DNA of 64,000 bases from the NCBI GenBank assembly GCA_964412815.1, contig CAYPQF010000026.1, forward strand, positions 186,001 through 250,000, in the 5' to 3' direction. The position numbers and the translations under genes are program-made. Below, piece by piece: positions 57,308 to 64,000 of this stretch (position 1 is the first letter of the stretch; every line of letters starts with the position of its first letter). The notes beneath the pieces were generated by a model that saw only the letters and a list, made by a program, of their open reading frames with translations, made no database searches and had not been told where the DNA came from. The stretch comes from JAOAFZ01 sp964412815 (lineage in GTDB: Bacteria > Patescibacteriota > Microgenomatia > UBA1406 > GWC2-37-13).

Positions 57308-58450
57308 ATGTCTGCTAATTTTACTCACATCGATGTGCCTCCTTCCCCAGACGCTCAACAGCCAGCCGGATCTCCTCCCCCGCAGATGACAACTCCCGGC
57401 TCCATGCCCGAGATTACCCTGATGATGAGCAAACTTCAGAAGGCACAGCTTCCGGAAGACCTTCGTGTAAAAGCCCAGCAGCAGATTGATCGTATTAATC
57501 TGACTTTGAAGTATGGCGGTAACCTGGCCCAGCTTGATATTACATCGAAATACATTGACTGGATCACCTCACTCCCCTGGAACATGCGCACCGAGGATGT
57601 GCTGGACATTAACGAGGTAAAAAAATCGCTGGATGCCAGCCATTTCGGCCTGGAAAGTCTTAAAAAAAAGATTCTGGAATATCTCTCTATTATTGCATTA
57701 CAAAAGCGGAACGGCGCTACCTCTTATCACATTCAGACACCATTTTTTGTCGGTCTGGCGGGTACGGGTAAAACAACCTTTGCCAAGGCAATTGCCGAAG
57801 CACTGGGACGCCAGTTTGTCCGCATCCCCTTTGGCGGCTTAAGTTCTGCGCGTGATCTCCGTGGTCAATCAAAAACATCTCCCGAATCTGAACCAGGGTA
57901 TGTAATTAAAGCGCTGCGCGATGCAGGCAGCTGCAATCCTGTTATTCTGCTGGACGAGATGGACCGTGTCGCACCAGACGCCCGCGCCGAGGTAATGGGA
58001 GTGTTGTTGGAGCTGTTGGACCCGGGACAGAACAGTCATTTTTCAGATTACTTTATCGACTTTCCCTTTAATCTGAACGAAGTATTATTTGTGTCGACCG
58101 GAAATAACACCACCAATGTCTCAGCTGCTGTCCTTGACCGTCTTGATGTTATCCAGATGCCAAACTACAACGATGAAGAAAAGATCGCCATCGGCAAAAA
58201 CTATGTCCTGCCGCATCTGCTTAAAGAGTCCGGATTAACTCCTGAACAGCTGACCATTGATGAAGAATTGTGGCCCAAAATGGTTCGCCCGCTGGGCTTT
58301 GAACCGGGTATCCGCAGTCTGGAACGTATGGTAACCAATATTGTCCGCCGTGTTGCCTATAAAATTGTGAGTGGCGAAGGGGAAAAATTCTACATCGACG
58401 AAAATAACGTCAAGGAGTACACCAATATCATCGTTGGCGGACAACAGTAA
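57308..58450 (+). CDS. Lon-type AAA+ ATPase without protease domain
   Basis: 380 residues. After a Pro-rich N-terminus, a short helical segment (PEITLMMSKLQKAQLPEDLRVKAQQQIDRI) matches the end of the Lon N-domain, then KYIDWITSLPWN, Walker A GLAGTGKTTFAKA, Walker B VILLDEMDRV, LLELLDPGQNSHFSDYFIDFPF and the sensor region VLFVSTGNN, all Lon signatures. The protein ends after the small alpha domain; the Ser-Lys protease domain and most of the N-domain are missing. It could be a chaperone-like unfoldase. It is divergent from groES across about 100 bp. Confidence 0.85.
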   Translation: MSANFTHIDVPPSPDAQQPAGSPPPQMTTPGSMPEITLMMSKLQKAQLPEDLRVKAQQQIDRINLTLKYGGNLAQLDITSKYIDWITSLPWNMRTEDVLDINEVKKSLDASHFGLESLKKKILEYLSIIALQKRNGATSYHIQTPFFVGLAGTGKTTFAKAIAEALGRQFVRIPFGGLSSARDLRGQSKTSPESEPGYVIKALRDAGSCNPVILLDEMDRVAPDARAEVMGVLLELLDPGQNSHFSDYFIDFPFNLNEVLFVSTGNNTTNVSAAVLDRLDVIQMPNYNDEEKIAIGKNYVLPHLLKESGLTPEQLTIDEELWPKMVRPLGFEPGIRSLERMVTNIVRRVAYKIVSGEGEKFYIDENNVKEYTNIIVGGQQ

Positions 58451-58508
58451 CAAAGACTCTCCTGCACCGCTGCCTATCACGACCCATAGCGATCCCTCTG
58501 CTATTCGC

Positions 58509-58537
58509 TTGGATTCAGGCATAAAATACGGTACAAT
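58509..58537 (+). promoter_or_regulatory. promoter of tRNA-Cys
   Basis: TTGGAT (58509-58514), 17-bp spacer, TACAAT (58532-58537), 12 bases before the mature tRNA. Confidence 0.55.
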
Positions 58538-58549
58538 AAGCTTTTCACA

Positions 58550-58621
58550 GGCGCAATGGTGAAGTGGAAACACGGCTGTCTGCAAAACAGCTACGCGCCG
58601 GTTCGATTCCGGCTTGCGCCT
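58550..58621 (+). tRNA. tRNA-Cys (anticodon GCA)
   Basis: Acceptor GGCGCAA/TTGCGCC, anticodon stem GCTGT/ACAGC with loop CTGCAAA, T arm GCCGG-TTCGATT-CCGGC. The discriminator is U, as expected for tRNA-Cys. No CCA is encoded. Confidence 0.94.
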
Positions 58622-58641
58622 CACAACAAGAAGATATAGAG

Positions 58642-58647
58642 TATAAT
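58642..58647 (+). promoter_or_regulatory. -10 box TATAAT for tRNA-Ser
   Basis: TATAAT 15 bases before the mature tRNA-Ser 5' end; no clear -35. Confidence 0.45.
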
Positions 58648-58662
58648 AGTATTTTCTTTTGA

Positions 58663-58749
58663 GGAGAGGTGTCGGAGTGGTTGAACGAGCTAGTCTTGAA
58701 AACTAGTAAGGCGGCAACGTCTTCGGGGGTTCGAATCCCCCCCTCTCCG
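58663..58749 (+). tRNA. tRNA-Ser (anticodon TGA)
   Basis: Acceptor GGAGAGG/CCTCTCC, anticodon stem CTAGT/ACTAG around CTTGAAA, a long variable arm typical of tRNA-Ser, T arm GGGGG-TTCGAAT-CCCCC, discriminator G. No CCA is encoded. Confidence 0.93.
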
Positions 58750-58755
58750 CATTTT

Positions 58756-58761
58756 TATAAT
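58756..58761 (+). promoter_or_regulatory. -10 box TATAAT for the exchanger gene
   Basis: TATAAT located nine bases before the ATG at 58771, immediately behind tRNA-Ser. Confidence 0.45.
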
Positions 58762-58770
58762 TACACAAAC

Positions 58771-59757
58771 ATGATACTTACCATTCTTCTCTTTATCGCC
58801 GGACTCGCTCTGGTTACCAAAGCAGCAGACTTTCTTGTGGATGGAGCTTCTTCGATTGCGGCACGGGCAAAAATAGCACCCATCGTCATTGGACTGACGA
58901 TCGTTGCTTTCGGGACTTCCGCTCCTGAGATGGTGGTCAGTGTCACCGGTGCGATGAGCGGGTCAACAGATCTTGCATTCGGAAATGTGGTAGGATCCAA
59001 TATTTTTAATATCCTGATAATCCTGGGTATCGCATCAATTATCTATCCCCTCAAGATTGCAAATAATACGGTCTGGAAAGAAATTCCTATGTCTGTGCTG
59101 GGCGCTGCGGCTGTGTTTGTACTTGGCCTCCAGTATGTCTTTGATTATGGGCGCATTCCTGCAGAAGGTATTGCCCCTACCGCAGTGTTCGGCACGCTTT
59201 CTTTTAGCAACGGACTTATTCTGCTGATGTTCTTTATCGTCTTTATCTATTACACCTTTGGCATAGCAAAAGTACAGGAATCCGACCAGGATGAGATCAC
59301 CATCCGCCCCATGCATATCTCTATTCTTATGGGAATCGGTGGCTTGATCGGACTGGTAATTGGGAGCCGGCTGGTTGTCGATAATGCCGTACTGATTGCC
59401 CAGGCAATCGGACTAAGTGAAAAAGTAATCGCATTAACACTCGTTGCGGCAGGGACCAGTCTCCCCGAACTGGCAACCAGTGTAGCTGCCGCGCGAAAAA
59501 AACAGGCCGATATTGCGGTGGGAAACATCGTCGGTTCAAATATCTTTAATATCTTCCTGATTCTGGGAGTTACTGCCTTGTTCCAGCCAATTCGTGTGAC
59601 AGGATATGATATTATCGATCTTGGCGTAATGGTTCTTGCAACAATCTTCCTCTTTATGGCGACATTCCTGTTTCACAAAAAACATGTTGACCGTTGGGAA
59701 GGGATTGTCATGCTCATTGGATACGGCGCCTACCTGATATTCCTTTTTGTACGCTAA
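58771..59757 (+). CDS. Na+/Ca2+ exchanger family cation antiporter
   Basis: A 328-residue CaCA-family antiporter (YrbG-like) with about ten transmembrane helices in two inverted halves. Both alpha repeats are present: GTSAPEMVVSVTGAMSGS...AFGNVVGSNIFN and GTSLPELATSVAAARKKQ...AVGNIVGSNIFN. The frame extends upstream through tRNA-Ser, but the Met at 58771 directly precedes the first helix and a -10 box fits. The driving ion (Na+, H+ or K+) cannot be read from sequence. Confidence 0.93.
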   Translation: MILTILLFIAGLALVTKAADFLVDGASSIAARAKIAPIVIGLTIVAFGTSAPEMVVSVTGAMSGSTDLAFGNVVGSNIFNILIILGIASIIYPLKIANNTVWKEIPMSVLGAAAVFVLGLQYVFDYGRIPAEGIAPTAVFGTLSFSNGLILLMFFIVFIYYTFGIAKVQESDQDEITIRPMHISILMGIGGLIGLVIGSRLVVDNAVLIAQAIGLSEKVIALTLVAAGTSLPELATSVAAARKKQADIAVGNIVGSNIFNIFLILGVTALFQPIRVTGYDIIDLGVMVLATIFLFMATFLFHKKHVDRWEGIVMLIGYGAYLIFLFVR

Positions 59758-59788
59758 TCCTTTTACAATTCTCTTACATTAAACACGG

Positions 59789-59794
59789 TATAAT
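59789..59794 (+). promoter_or_regulatory. -10 box TATAAT upstream of the VOC genes
   Basis: TATAAT 27 bases before the ATG at 59822. The leader would be about 20 bases, AT-rich, with no Shine-Dalgarno sequence. Confidence 0.4.
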
Positions 59795-59821
59795 TTCTAC
59801 CATTATCTAATTTTTATCTTT

Positions 59822-60262
59822 ATGGCTACCACCAGTATCTACCTCAACTTTACCCGGGACACGGAACAGGCATTTCTCTTTTATCGATCTGTTTTTAAGA
59901 CGGAGTTTGACGGAGACGGCATTTCACGCATGGGAGATGTTCCGCTCGATCCCAACAATCCGCCGCTTGCAGAAGAAGATAAAAACCTGGTTATGCATGT
60001 CTCAATGCCAATTCTGGGCGGTGTGCGGTTGATGGGTACTGATGCACCCGAATCCATGGGATTCAAACTTAACAAAGGCAATAATGTCTATATCAACCTC
60101 GAACCTGATACACGGGAAGAAACGGACCGGCTCTTTACTGCGTTAAAAGAGGGAGGTACCGTAGAAATGGAGCTCCAGGAGATGTTCTGGGGAGATTATT
60201 TTGGTTCCGTTGTTGACCAGTTTGGTGTATGCTGGATGTTTAATTGTTCAGAAAAAAAATAA
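59822..60262 (+). CDS. VOC-superfamily protein (PhnB-like)
   Basis: 146 residues of the glyoxalase/bleomycin-resistance fold, PhnB/3-demethylubiquinone-methyltransferase-like branch. Signatures are IYLNFTRDTEQAFLFYRSVF, VYINLEPDTREETDRLFTALKEGG, and the C-terminal MFWGDYFGSVVDQFGVCWMFN. Members of this group are poorly characterised; a metal-dependent function is possible but the ligands are not obvious. It is followed 3 bp later by a second, double-length VOC gene, so the two form an operon. Confidence 0.87.
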   Translation: MATTSIYLNFTRDTEQAFLFYRSVFKTEFDGDGISRMGDVPLDPNNPPLAEEDKNLVMHVSMPILGGVRLMGTDAPESMGFKLNKGNNVYINLEPDTREETDRLFTALKEGGTVEMELQEMFWGDYFGSVVDQFGVCWMFNCSEKK

Positions 60263-60265
60263 CCT

Positions 60266-61153
60266 ATGATTCAGAAAAAATTACACAACCATATTTGGTT
60301 TGATACGCAGGCAGTAGAAGCAGCGAAATTTTACACCACCGTATTTGATGCTGAGATAGAGTTCATCAATCAGCTCCATAATACTCCATCCGGTGATACT
60401 GACATCGTGGGTATGCGAATTGAAGATGCAATGTTTCAGTTTATCAGTGCAGGACCGTATTTCAAACCAAATCCCTCAATCTCGTTTACGGTTGCCTGCT
60501 CTTCAGAAACTGAAGCAGAGACCTTCTGGAAAAAGTTAAGCGACGGAGGAAAAGTTCTCATGGAGTATGGAGATTACCCGTTTGCAACCAAATACGGCTG
60601 GTGTGAAGATAAATACGGCGTTTCATGGCAAATCTCCTATGCGAAAGATCAGGTAGCTACTCAACGGATCACCCCCAGCTTTTTATTTGTGGGAGATGTA
60701 GCCGGACGAGCAGAAGAAGCAATGAAGTTGTATACTTCCGTCTTTCCAGCAAGTGGTATCGATTTTGTCAGCAGGTACGGAGAAAATCCGGGACCCGATA
60801 AACCTGAGCATGTAAACTATGGCTCGTTTCATCTGGTAAATCAGGGCTTTGTTGCTATGGATAGTGCAATGGAACATAAGTTTGGATTTACCGAAGGCAT
60901 TTCTATCATCGTCTATTGTAAAGATCAGGAGGAGATTGATAAGTACTGGTCTGCCCTATCCGCAGTGCCGGAGGCAGAACAGTGTGGCTGGCTGAAAGAT
61001 ACGTTTGGTGTATCGTGGCAAATTGTGCCTATCCAGATGGATGAGATGATGTCATCGGAGGATGAAGATGCAAAACAACGGGTAACTCAGGCGTTTCTTA
61101 AGATGAAGAAGTTTGATATTGGAAAACTGGAAGCAGCGTTTAAAGGTGATTAA
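60266..61153 (+). CDS. tandem two-domain VOC protein (PhnB-like)
   Basis: 295 residues made of two PhnB-like VOC domains. The first (1-130) has HNHIWFDTQAVEAAKFYTTVF and WCEDKYGVSWQISY; the second (about 135-260) has SFLFVGDVAGRAEEAMKLYTSVFP and WLKDTFGVSWQIVP. The C-terminal 35 residues, AKQRVTQAFLKMKKFDIGKLEAAF, match the tail seen in many PhnB proteins. The same fold as the preceding gene, probably by duplication. The reaction is unknown. Confidence 0.87.
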   Translation: MIQKKLHNHIWFDTQAVEAAKFYTTVFDAEIEFINQLHNTPSGDTDIVGMRIEDAMFQFISAGPYFKPNPSISFTVACSSETEAETFWKKLSDGGKVLMEYGDYPFATKYGWCEDKYGVSWQISYAKDQVATQRITPSFLFVGDVAGRAEEAMKLYTSVFPASGIDFVSRYGENPGPDKPEHVNYGSFHLVNQGFVAMDSAMEHKFGFTEGISIIVYCKDQEEIDKYWSALSAVPEAEQCGWLKDTFGVSWQIVPIQMDEMMSSEDEDAKQRVTQAFLKMKKFDIGKLEAAFKGD

Positions 61154-61184
61154 GGAACTGTTGAGAAGAAGTTCAACTGACCTG

Positions 61185-61214
61185 AACTCCGGGTGTACAC
61201 ACCCGGAGTTTTTT
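61185..61214 (+). terminator. intrinsic terminator of the VOC operon
   Basis: AACTCCGGGTGT-AC-ACACCCGGAGTT followed by TTTT. A perfect 12-bp-arm palindrome, 31 bp after the stop codon and ahead of the convergent glutaredoxin gene. Confidence 0.9.
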
Positions 61215-61223
61215 GATGTTCTC

Positions 61224-61466
61224 TTACTTTGACAGTAACTGATCGATACGAGCGGTATTAAATCCTACTACCACTTCATCATCAATCCAGAGCTGCGGCA
61301 CTCCCATCTGACCAGACCGCTGAACCATAGCGATGGCCTGTTCCTGATTGCGTGCCACATCAATATCTTCAAACTCAACATTTTTGGAACGAAGATAATC
61401 TTTTGCCATATAACAATATGGACAGGTGGTTGTTGAAAATACCTTTACGGTATGCTTTTTACTCAT
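61224..61466 (-). CDS. glutaredoxin-like thiol oxidoreductase
   Basis: 80 residues with the thioredoxin fold: VKVFSTTTCPYCYMAKDYL contains the CPYC active site, and MGVPQLWIDDEVVVGF has the cis-proline loop. This is the size of NrdH or a minimal glutaredoxin. The start at 61466 (MSKKHTVKV) is chosen over an in-frame ATG at 61532 that would overlap the ArsR gene. It follows the ArsR regulator by 22 bp, so both are likely one operon with a redox theme. Confidence 0.9.
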   Translation of the reverse strand: MSKKHTVKVFSTTTCPYCYMAKDYLRSKNVEFEDIDVARNQEQAIAMVQRSGQMGVPQLWIDDEVVVGFNTARIDQLLSK

Positions 61467-61488
61467 GATAAAAAATAGAAAATGGTAA

Positions 61489-61749
61489 TTATGGACCGAC
61501 GTATTCCAGAATCTGTTTACACAAACCCTCAACTCGTGGATCGGAGATACGATAATAGACCTCTCTCCCTTTTTTGGTAACTTCTACCACGCCAGCCTTT
61601 CTCATCTTCTGGAGATGCTGGGATACCGCACTCTGTGATAGACCACAGTTTTCGATCAGTTCAGTAACAGTTTTTTCTCCCTGTGACAGACAACACATCA
61701 TGCGAACACGAACTTCGTTGTCTATAACAGAAAAGATTGGATGTGACAT
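61489..61749 (-). CDS. ArsR-family transcriptional repressor
   Basis: 86 residues, a minimal winged helix: VIDNEVRVRMMCCLSQGEKTVTELIENCGLSQSAVSQHLQKMRKAGVVEVTKKGREVYYRIS. It has a vicinal cysteine pair (Cys-Cys, about residues 19-20) in the second helix and one more cysteine near the C-terminus (LCKQIL), compatible with thiol, persulfide or metal sensing. It overlaps no other gene and has a 28-bp operator across its own promoter. Confidence 0.9.
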   Translation of the reverse strand: MSHPIFSVIDNEVRVRMMCCLSQGEKTVTELIENCGLSQSAVSQHLQKMRKAGVVEVTKKGREVYYRISDPRVEGLCKQILEYVGP

Positions 61750-61751
61750 AT

Positions 61752-61779
61752 AAATATATTAGCATATTCTAATATATTT
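61752..61779. promoter_or_regulatory. ArsR operator
   Basis: AAATATATTAG, 6 bases, CTAATATATTT: perfect 11-bp arms starting two bases before the ArsR start codon. It includes TAATATATTT, which can serve as the -10 region, so binding would block transcription. The TATTAG/CTAATA arms resemble known operators of the ArsR family. Confidence 0.8.
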
Positions 61780-61832
61780 GCAAGTAGTACATGCAGCAAT
61801 ATTTCTTTAGATCTTCTTAATCAACTGAATCA

Positions 61833-61838
61833 TAGAAT
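61833..61838 (+). promoter_or_regulatory. -10 box TAGAAT for the 61846 gene
   Basis: TAGAAT ending seven bases before the ATG at 61846. Confidence 0.45.
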
Positions 61839-61845
61839 AGGTACT

Positions 61846-62232
61846 ATGAAACATACCGTACTATCATCTATCTCAAAAAAGGCTTCTCAGCTGGGTATTG
61901 TAAAAGTAATGCTTATTATTGCAATAGTATTTGCCAGTATTTTTGCGTTAGGGAGTGTTGGACTGATTATATTATTTTTTACTGTTGTGGTACCACTTCT
62001 CCAAAACTCCGCCGGAGAACTGCCTAGCCTCGTCAATCAGTTAGCAGTTCCGGATCTGCTCGCACTGTTTGGTATCCAATTGAACTCTGAATTGAATCCT
62101 GCCTTAATCCAGTCTCCAACGGATATTAATGCAGTGATAGATGGTGTTCAGGAGCAGTATCTGCAATCTGAACAGGGTGAGGTAGCTGGTGAAGCGGCAG
62201 AACGATCAACAGAAGAATCCCCGGAGCTATAA
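61846..62232 (+). CDS. small membrane protein, unknown function
   Basis: 128 residues. One long hydrophobic stretch (about 18-52, probably one or two helices) is followed by a polar region with a predicted helix and an acidic C-terminus (GEVAGEAAERSTEESPEL). The family is not recognised. It is followed five bases later by the next gene, so the pair may be co-transcribed. Confidence 0.6.
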   Translation: MKHTVLSSISKKASQLGIVKVMLIIAIVFASIFALGSVGLIILFFTVVVPLLQNSAGELPSLVNQLAVPDLLALFGIQLNSELNPALIQSPTDINAVIDGVQEQYLQSEQGEVAGEAAERSTEESPEL

Positions 62233-62237
62233 CCGAT

Positions 62238-62858
62238 ATGCGTACGTTCACCGCTCTCATAGACTCTTTTTCACCCTCTTCATCAACCCTGGTTTCGTAT
62301 GGGAGGCAGCATACCATCTATCGACTGACAAAGAGGTTTATAATTAAGATTCCACGAACCAAACTTCTGGAGCCACAACTTCCCCTGGCTCAGATAACTG
62401 AGGATCTTGATTTGCTCAACCGGTATTTTCCTGAGTTTATGTTGAAAACAGAAGTCTTTCCTGACGCCCGGTATGGATATGTCATCATTCAGGAGTACAT
62501 TCCCCATCTCAGAAATCTGGGATACACCGCCCTGGACACTGTCAGAAGCCAGTTTGAGCAGTTGATTGCGCTCAACAGAACAATGAGAGATGCGTCGAAT
62601 GTGAGTCTGGACTACTTCGGCCACCTGGGACTTCTCAAAACGCTCAAGGGTATTGTTACCCGTAACACACAGCTGTTTTGTCTTTCGAACATTGCAGTAG
62701 ACCTGAAAACAAACAGAATTGTAATTCTGGACACCAATCTTTCACTGCTGACTCCTGTTCGAAAAAAAAGGTGGATGGTACTTCAATATCTCGTTGATAT
62801 AGTAAGCTACAATAGTAACAAACTACTCCTCTGGTATTGTTTTGACCTCCGTTCCTGA
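62238..62858 (+). CDS. unknown protein, possible kinase-like fold
   Basis: 206 residues, soluble. The N-terminal part (SYGRQHTIYRLTKRFIIKIPRTK) and the VIIQEYIP and VILDTNLSLL segments are laid out like the small and large lobes of a kinase/aminoglycoside-phosphotransferase fold, with the DTN triplet in place of the DFG-like Asp motif; the catalytic-loop Asp is not evident. This is a structural guess without motif support. It follows the small membrane protein and may work with it. Confidence 0.5.
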   Translation: MRTFTALIDSFSPSSSTLVSYGRQHTIYRLTKRFIIKIPRTKLLEPQLPLAQITEDLDLLNRYFPEFMLKTEVFPDARYGYVIIQEYIPHLRNLGYTALDTVRSQFEQLIALNRTMRDASNVSLDYFGHLGLLKTLKGIVTRNTQLFCLSNIAVDLKTNRIVILDTNLSLLTPVRKKRWMVLQYLVDIVSYNSNKLLLWYCFDLRS

Positions 62859-63019
62859 TACCGTATTTTGCTACATAGAGCTCTGCCCTCTGGCATTATT
62901 GCAGACTTGCAGATTCGTGACCTGCTTCCTACGCAATTCCTATACTTGCGAAGTAAGCTTAGTATCGAAGCTCTTAATTCTCAACAACAAGCCCACGCTT
63001 AACGAAGATTACAAAAATG

Positions 63020-63058
63020 CAGGCATATACGAGAAATCTACGGTATGCCTGTTTTTTT
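63020..63058 (+). terminator. intrinsic terminator
   Basis: CAGGCATA, 16 bases, TATGCCTG followed by seven T residues. Flanking AAAAA upstream can extend the stem, so it may work in both directions. It lies about 160 bp after the kinase-like gene. Confidence 0.7.
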
Positions 63059-63103
63059 GTAATCTGCCTTGCCAGGACACGTTTGCTCTATTTCGTAATT
63101 GAC

Positions 63104-63131
63104 TTGACATTTTGATATATTGTGATATAAT
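63104..63131 (+). promoter_or_regulatory. orphan sigma-70-type promoter
   Basis: TTGACA (63104-63109), 16-bp spacer, TATAAT (63126-63131). Both hexamers are perfect, the best plus-strand promoter in the window, yet no supported gene follows within 240 bp. Confidence 0.65.
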
Positions 63132-63375
63132 TACTCTATCCTCAAGAATATACATCTGCTTACACGAGTTGATTTGTTTTTCTAGAAGACTACGTTCACA
63201 CCCTTACACCTATAACGGTCATAAGTATTTTATTTGAACAGGGCCAGGTTATATTGAACGCACCGTATTACCGTATTTGGTATACAGTTGTAATAATGTA
63301 AGTAATGGTAAGCAGACGTATGTTCTTGGGGACAATTCAGTTTATTAACCACTCCATTTCACTTTCATCTCAAAC

Positions 63376-64000
63376 TTATCTCCGGCGTTCCAGACGTTTT
63401 TCCATTTCGTATAACGCGACAATAAAGAGAGATTCACTCCACCCTAACGGGGTATTATCGTTGTATTCGGGGGAGTTTGAAAAATAGAGTTCGGGCATCC
63501 CTTTTTCAGTATCAACCGCAATCAGTTCTTTGATCAGCTCACGTGCTTTTTCCAGATTGCCAAGCTTCTCATAAATGATGGCCAGCCAGGCCAGACCAAA
63601 CGTCCACTCTGCTTCTTCGCTGTAACCATCGGTGTTTTTATTGTAATAACGGTCATTTTTATATCTGATTACTCCCCGCTCTCGTAACAGGTGATACTCA
63701 ACATGGTCCAGGATGGCGTTTTTTTGCGAGGCAGTGACTACTCCATATGGCCAGATCAGCGATAGTAATGACAGATCAACAAATTTACGATCTGATTCCC
63801 GGGGCAGCAGGGTCTGGAGGGCGTCATCACCCTTTTCAATCAGATGTTCAGGCACGTGCACCTCCGTAAGTCTCTGTATAGAACGGAGGCCTGCCACACA
63901 AGCTCCCACGGATGACGCATGCACTTCTTCGTCTTCTTCCCACATCCCACTATCTCGATCATGCCAGTACTCAATCACTTCGAGATATTGCACCAGTTTG
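63376..64000 (-). CDS. GH15/phosphorylase-kinase-like protein (C-terminal part)
   Basis: The frame is open at the right edge, so about 208 C-terminal residues are seen. Segments such as DSGMWEEDEEVHASSVGACVAGL, LLPRESDRKFVDLSLLSLIWPYGVV and YSEEAEWTFGLAWLAIIYEKLGN match the (alpha/alpha)6-barrel of glycoside hydrolase family 15 and the related phosphorylase kinase alpha/beta subunits. GH15 glucoamylases release glucose from alpha-glucans; the catalytic residues cannot all be judged from this fragment. An internal GTG near 63993 is not a likely start. Confidence 0.75.
   Translation of the reverse strand, partial: KLVQYLEVIEYWHDRDSGMWEEDEEVHASSVGACVAGLRSIQRLTEVHVPEHLIEKGDDALQTLLPRESDRKFVDLSLLSLIWPYGVVTASQKNAILDHVEYHLLRERGVIRYKNDRYYNKNTDGYSEEAEWTFGLAWLAIIYEKLGNLEKARELIKELIAVDTEKGMPELYFSNSPEYNDNTPLGWSESLFIVALYEMEKRLERRR

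Larger units (their letters stand above)
62859..63375. other. 517-bp gap without a convincing gene
   Basis: No CDS or tRNA is supported here. The only open frames are short and lack promoter, composition or family support. It holds an inverted repeat with a T-run (63020-63058) and a complete sigma-70-type promoter (63104-63131) that reads rightward into sequence antisense to the GH15-like gene. Confidence 0.6.

Noticed and set aside
57292..57318. Second CIRCE-like site at the start of the Lon-like gene (TTGTCA-N15-TGCTAA)
   Set aside because: One arm is the groES -35 hexamer and the other is coding sequence of the Lon-like protein; only 4 of 6 bases match on the left.
62842..63102. 86-codon open frame after the kinase-like gene
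   Set aside because: It begins inside the preceding gene, crosses the 63020-63058 terminator, and has no promoter or family resemblance.
63305..63487. 60-codon plus-strand frame downstream of the orphan promoter
   Set aside because: It lies largely antisense to the GH15-like gene and is low in sequence support; the promoter more likely drives RNA or nothing.

Overview
The window looks like a contiguous piece of chromosome from a small-genome bacterium of the Candidate Phyla Radiation (Patescibacteria), perhaps Microgenomates-like. This assignment is an inference from gene content: there is no rRNA here to confirm it. The signs are an IF-2 cut down to its core, a DUF4012 membrane protein, a DUF3048 protein, PEGA/SH3 and RodZ-like surface proteins, several universal enzymes lacking accessory domains, tight gene packing, and many start codons lying directly behind a -10 box. 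TGA is used as an ordinary stop (for example at 2941, 7077, 10209 and 52757), so the code is standard and the UGA=Gly lineages are excluded.

Layout. 1-5.3 kb: folC (partial), glyA, a small membrane protein, a WecA/MraY-type phosphotransferase and miaB. 5.3-11.3 kb: a plus-strand sugar-nucleotide and glycolipid run (inositol-phosphatase family enzyme, RmlB, RmlD, UDP-glucose dehydrogenase, UDP-xylose synthase, polyprenyl-phosphate glycosyltransferase with GtrA domain). 11.4-20.1 kb: a PEGA/SH3 protein, radA, then a minus-strand stress operon hrcA-grpE-dnaK-dnaJ that continues into epmA, efp and a RodZ-like gene. It is driven by a consensus promoter overlapped by a CIRCE-type operator. 20.1-29.5 kb: nfo, Nudix, cca on plus; MBL hydrolase, def, secF, secD, a winged-helix regulator, DUF3048 protein, RNA 2',3'-cyclic phosphodiesterase and a cytidylyltransferase on minus. 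29.5-43.3 kb: DUF4012 protein, rplY, nusA, infB, a degenerate NrnA-like protein, rmuC, recJ, aspS, dacA and a pilin-headed membrane protein. 43.4-45.5 kb: tRNA-Tyr and a compact ClpB-like ATPase.

45.5-52.8 kb is the least ordinary part. It holds a 1262-residue, mostly low-complexity protein, a GC-rich gene for a Cys/His-repeat protein, a divergently transcribed DtxR/MntR-family regulator, and two tandem genes of unknown function, the second ending in a zinc ribbon. An 18-bp palindrome lies between the divergent promoters. A cluster of TTGCAACT half-sites surrounds the promoter of the tandem pair. I read this as one regulated accessory locus, possibly metal- or redox-linked; the function is unknown.

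52.8-64 kb: a polytopic membrane protein, a small orphan, groES-groEL with a textbook promoter and terminator, a Lon-type ATPase without protease domain, tRNA-Cys and tRNA-Ser, a Na+/Ca2+ exchanger, two VOC/PhnB proteins, an ArsR-glutaredoxin pair with a clear operator, two orphans, a 517-bp gap holding a promoter with no evident gene, and the C-terminal part of a GH15/phosphorylase-kinase-like protein running off the right edge.

Themes: a proteostasis set (DnaK and GroEL systems, ClpB-like and Lon-like ATPases) spread over three loci; a translation set (EF-P with its modifying enzyme, L25, NusA/IF-2, AspRS, MiaB, deformylase, CCA enzyme, three tRNAs without encoded CCA); and envelope sugar chemistry. 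All coordinates and motif calls were made by eye.
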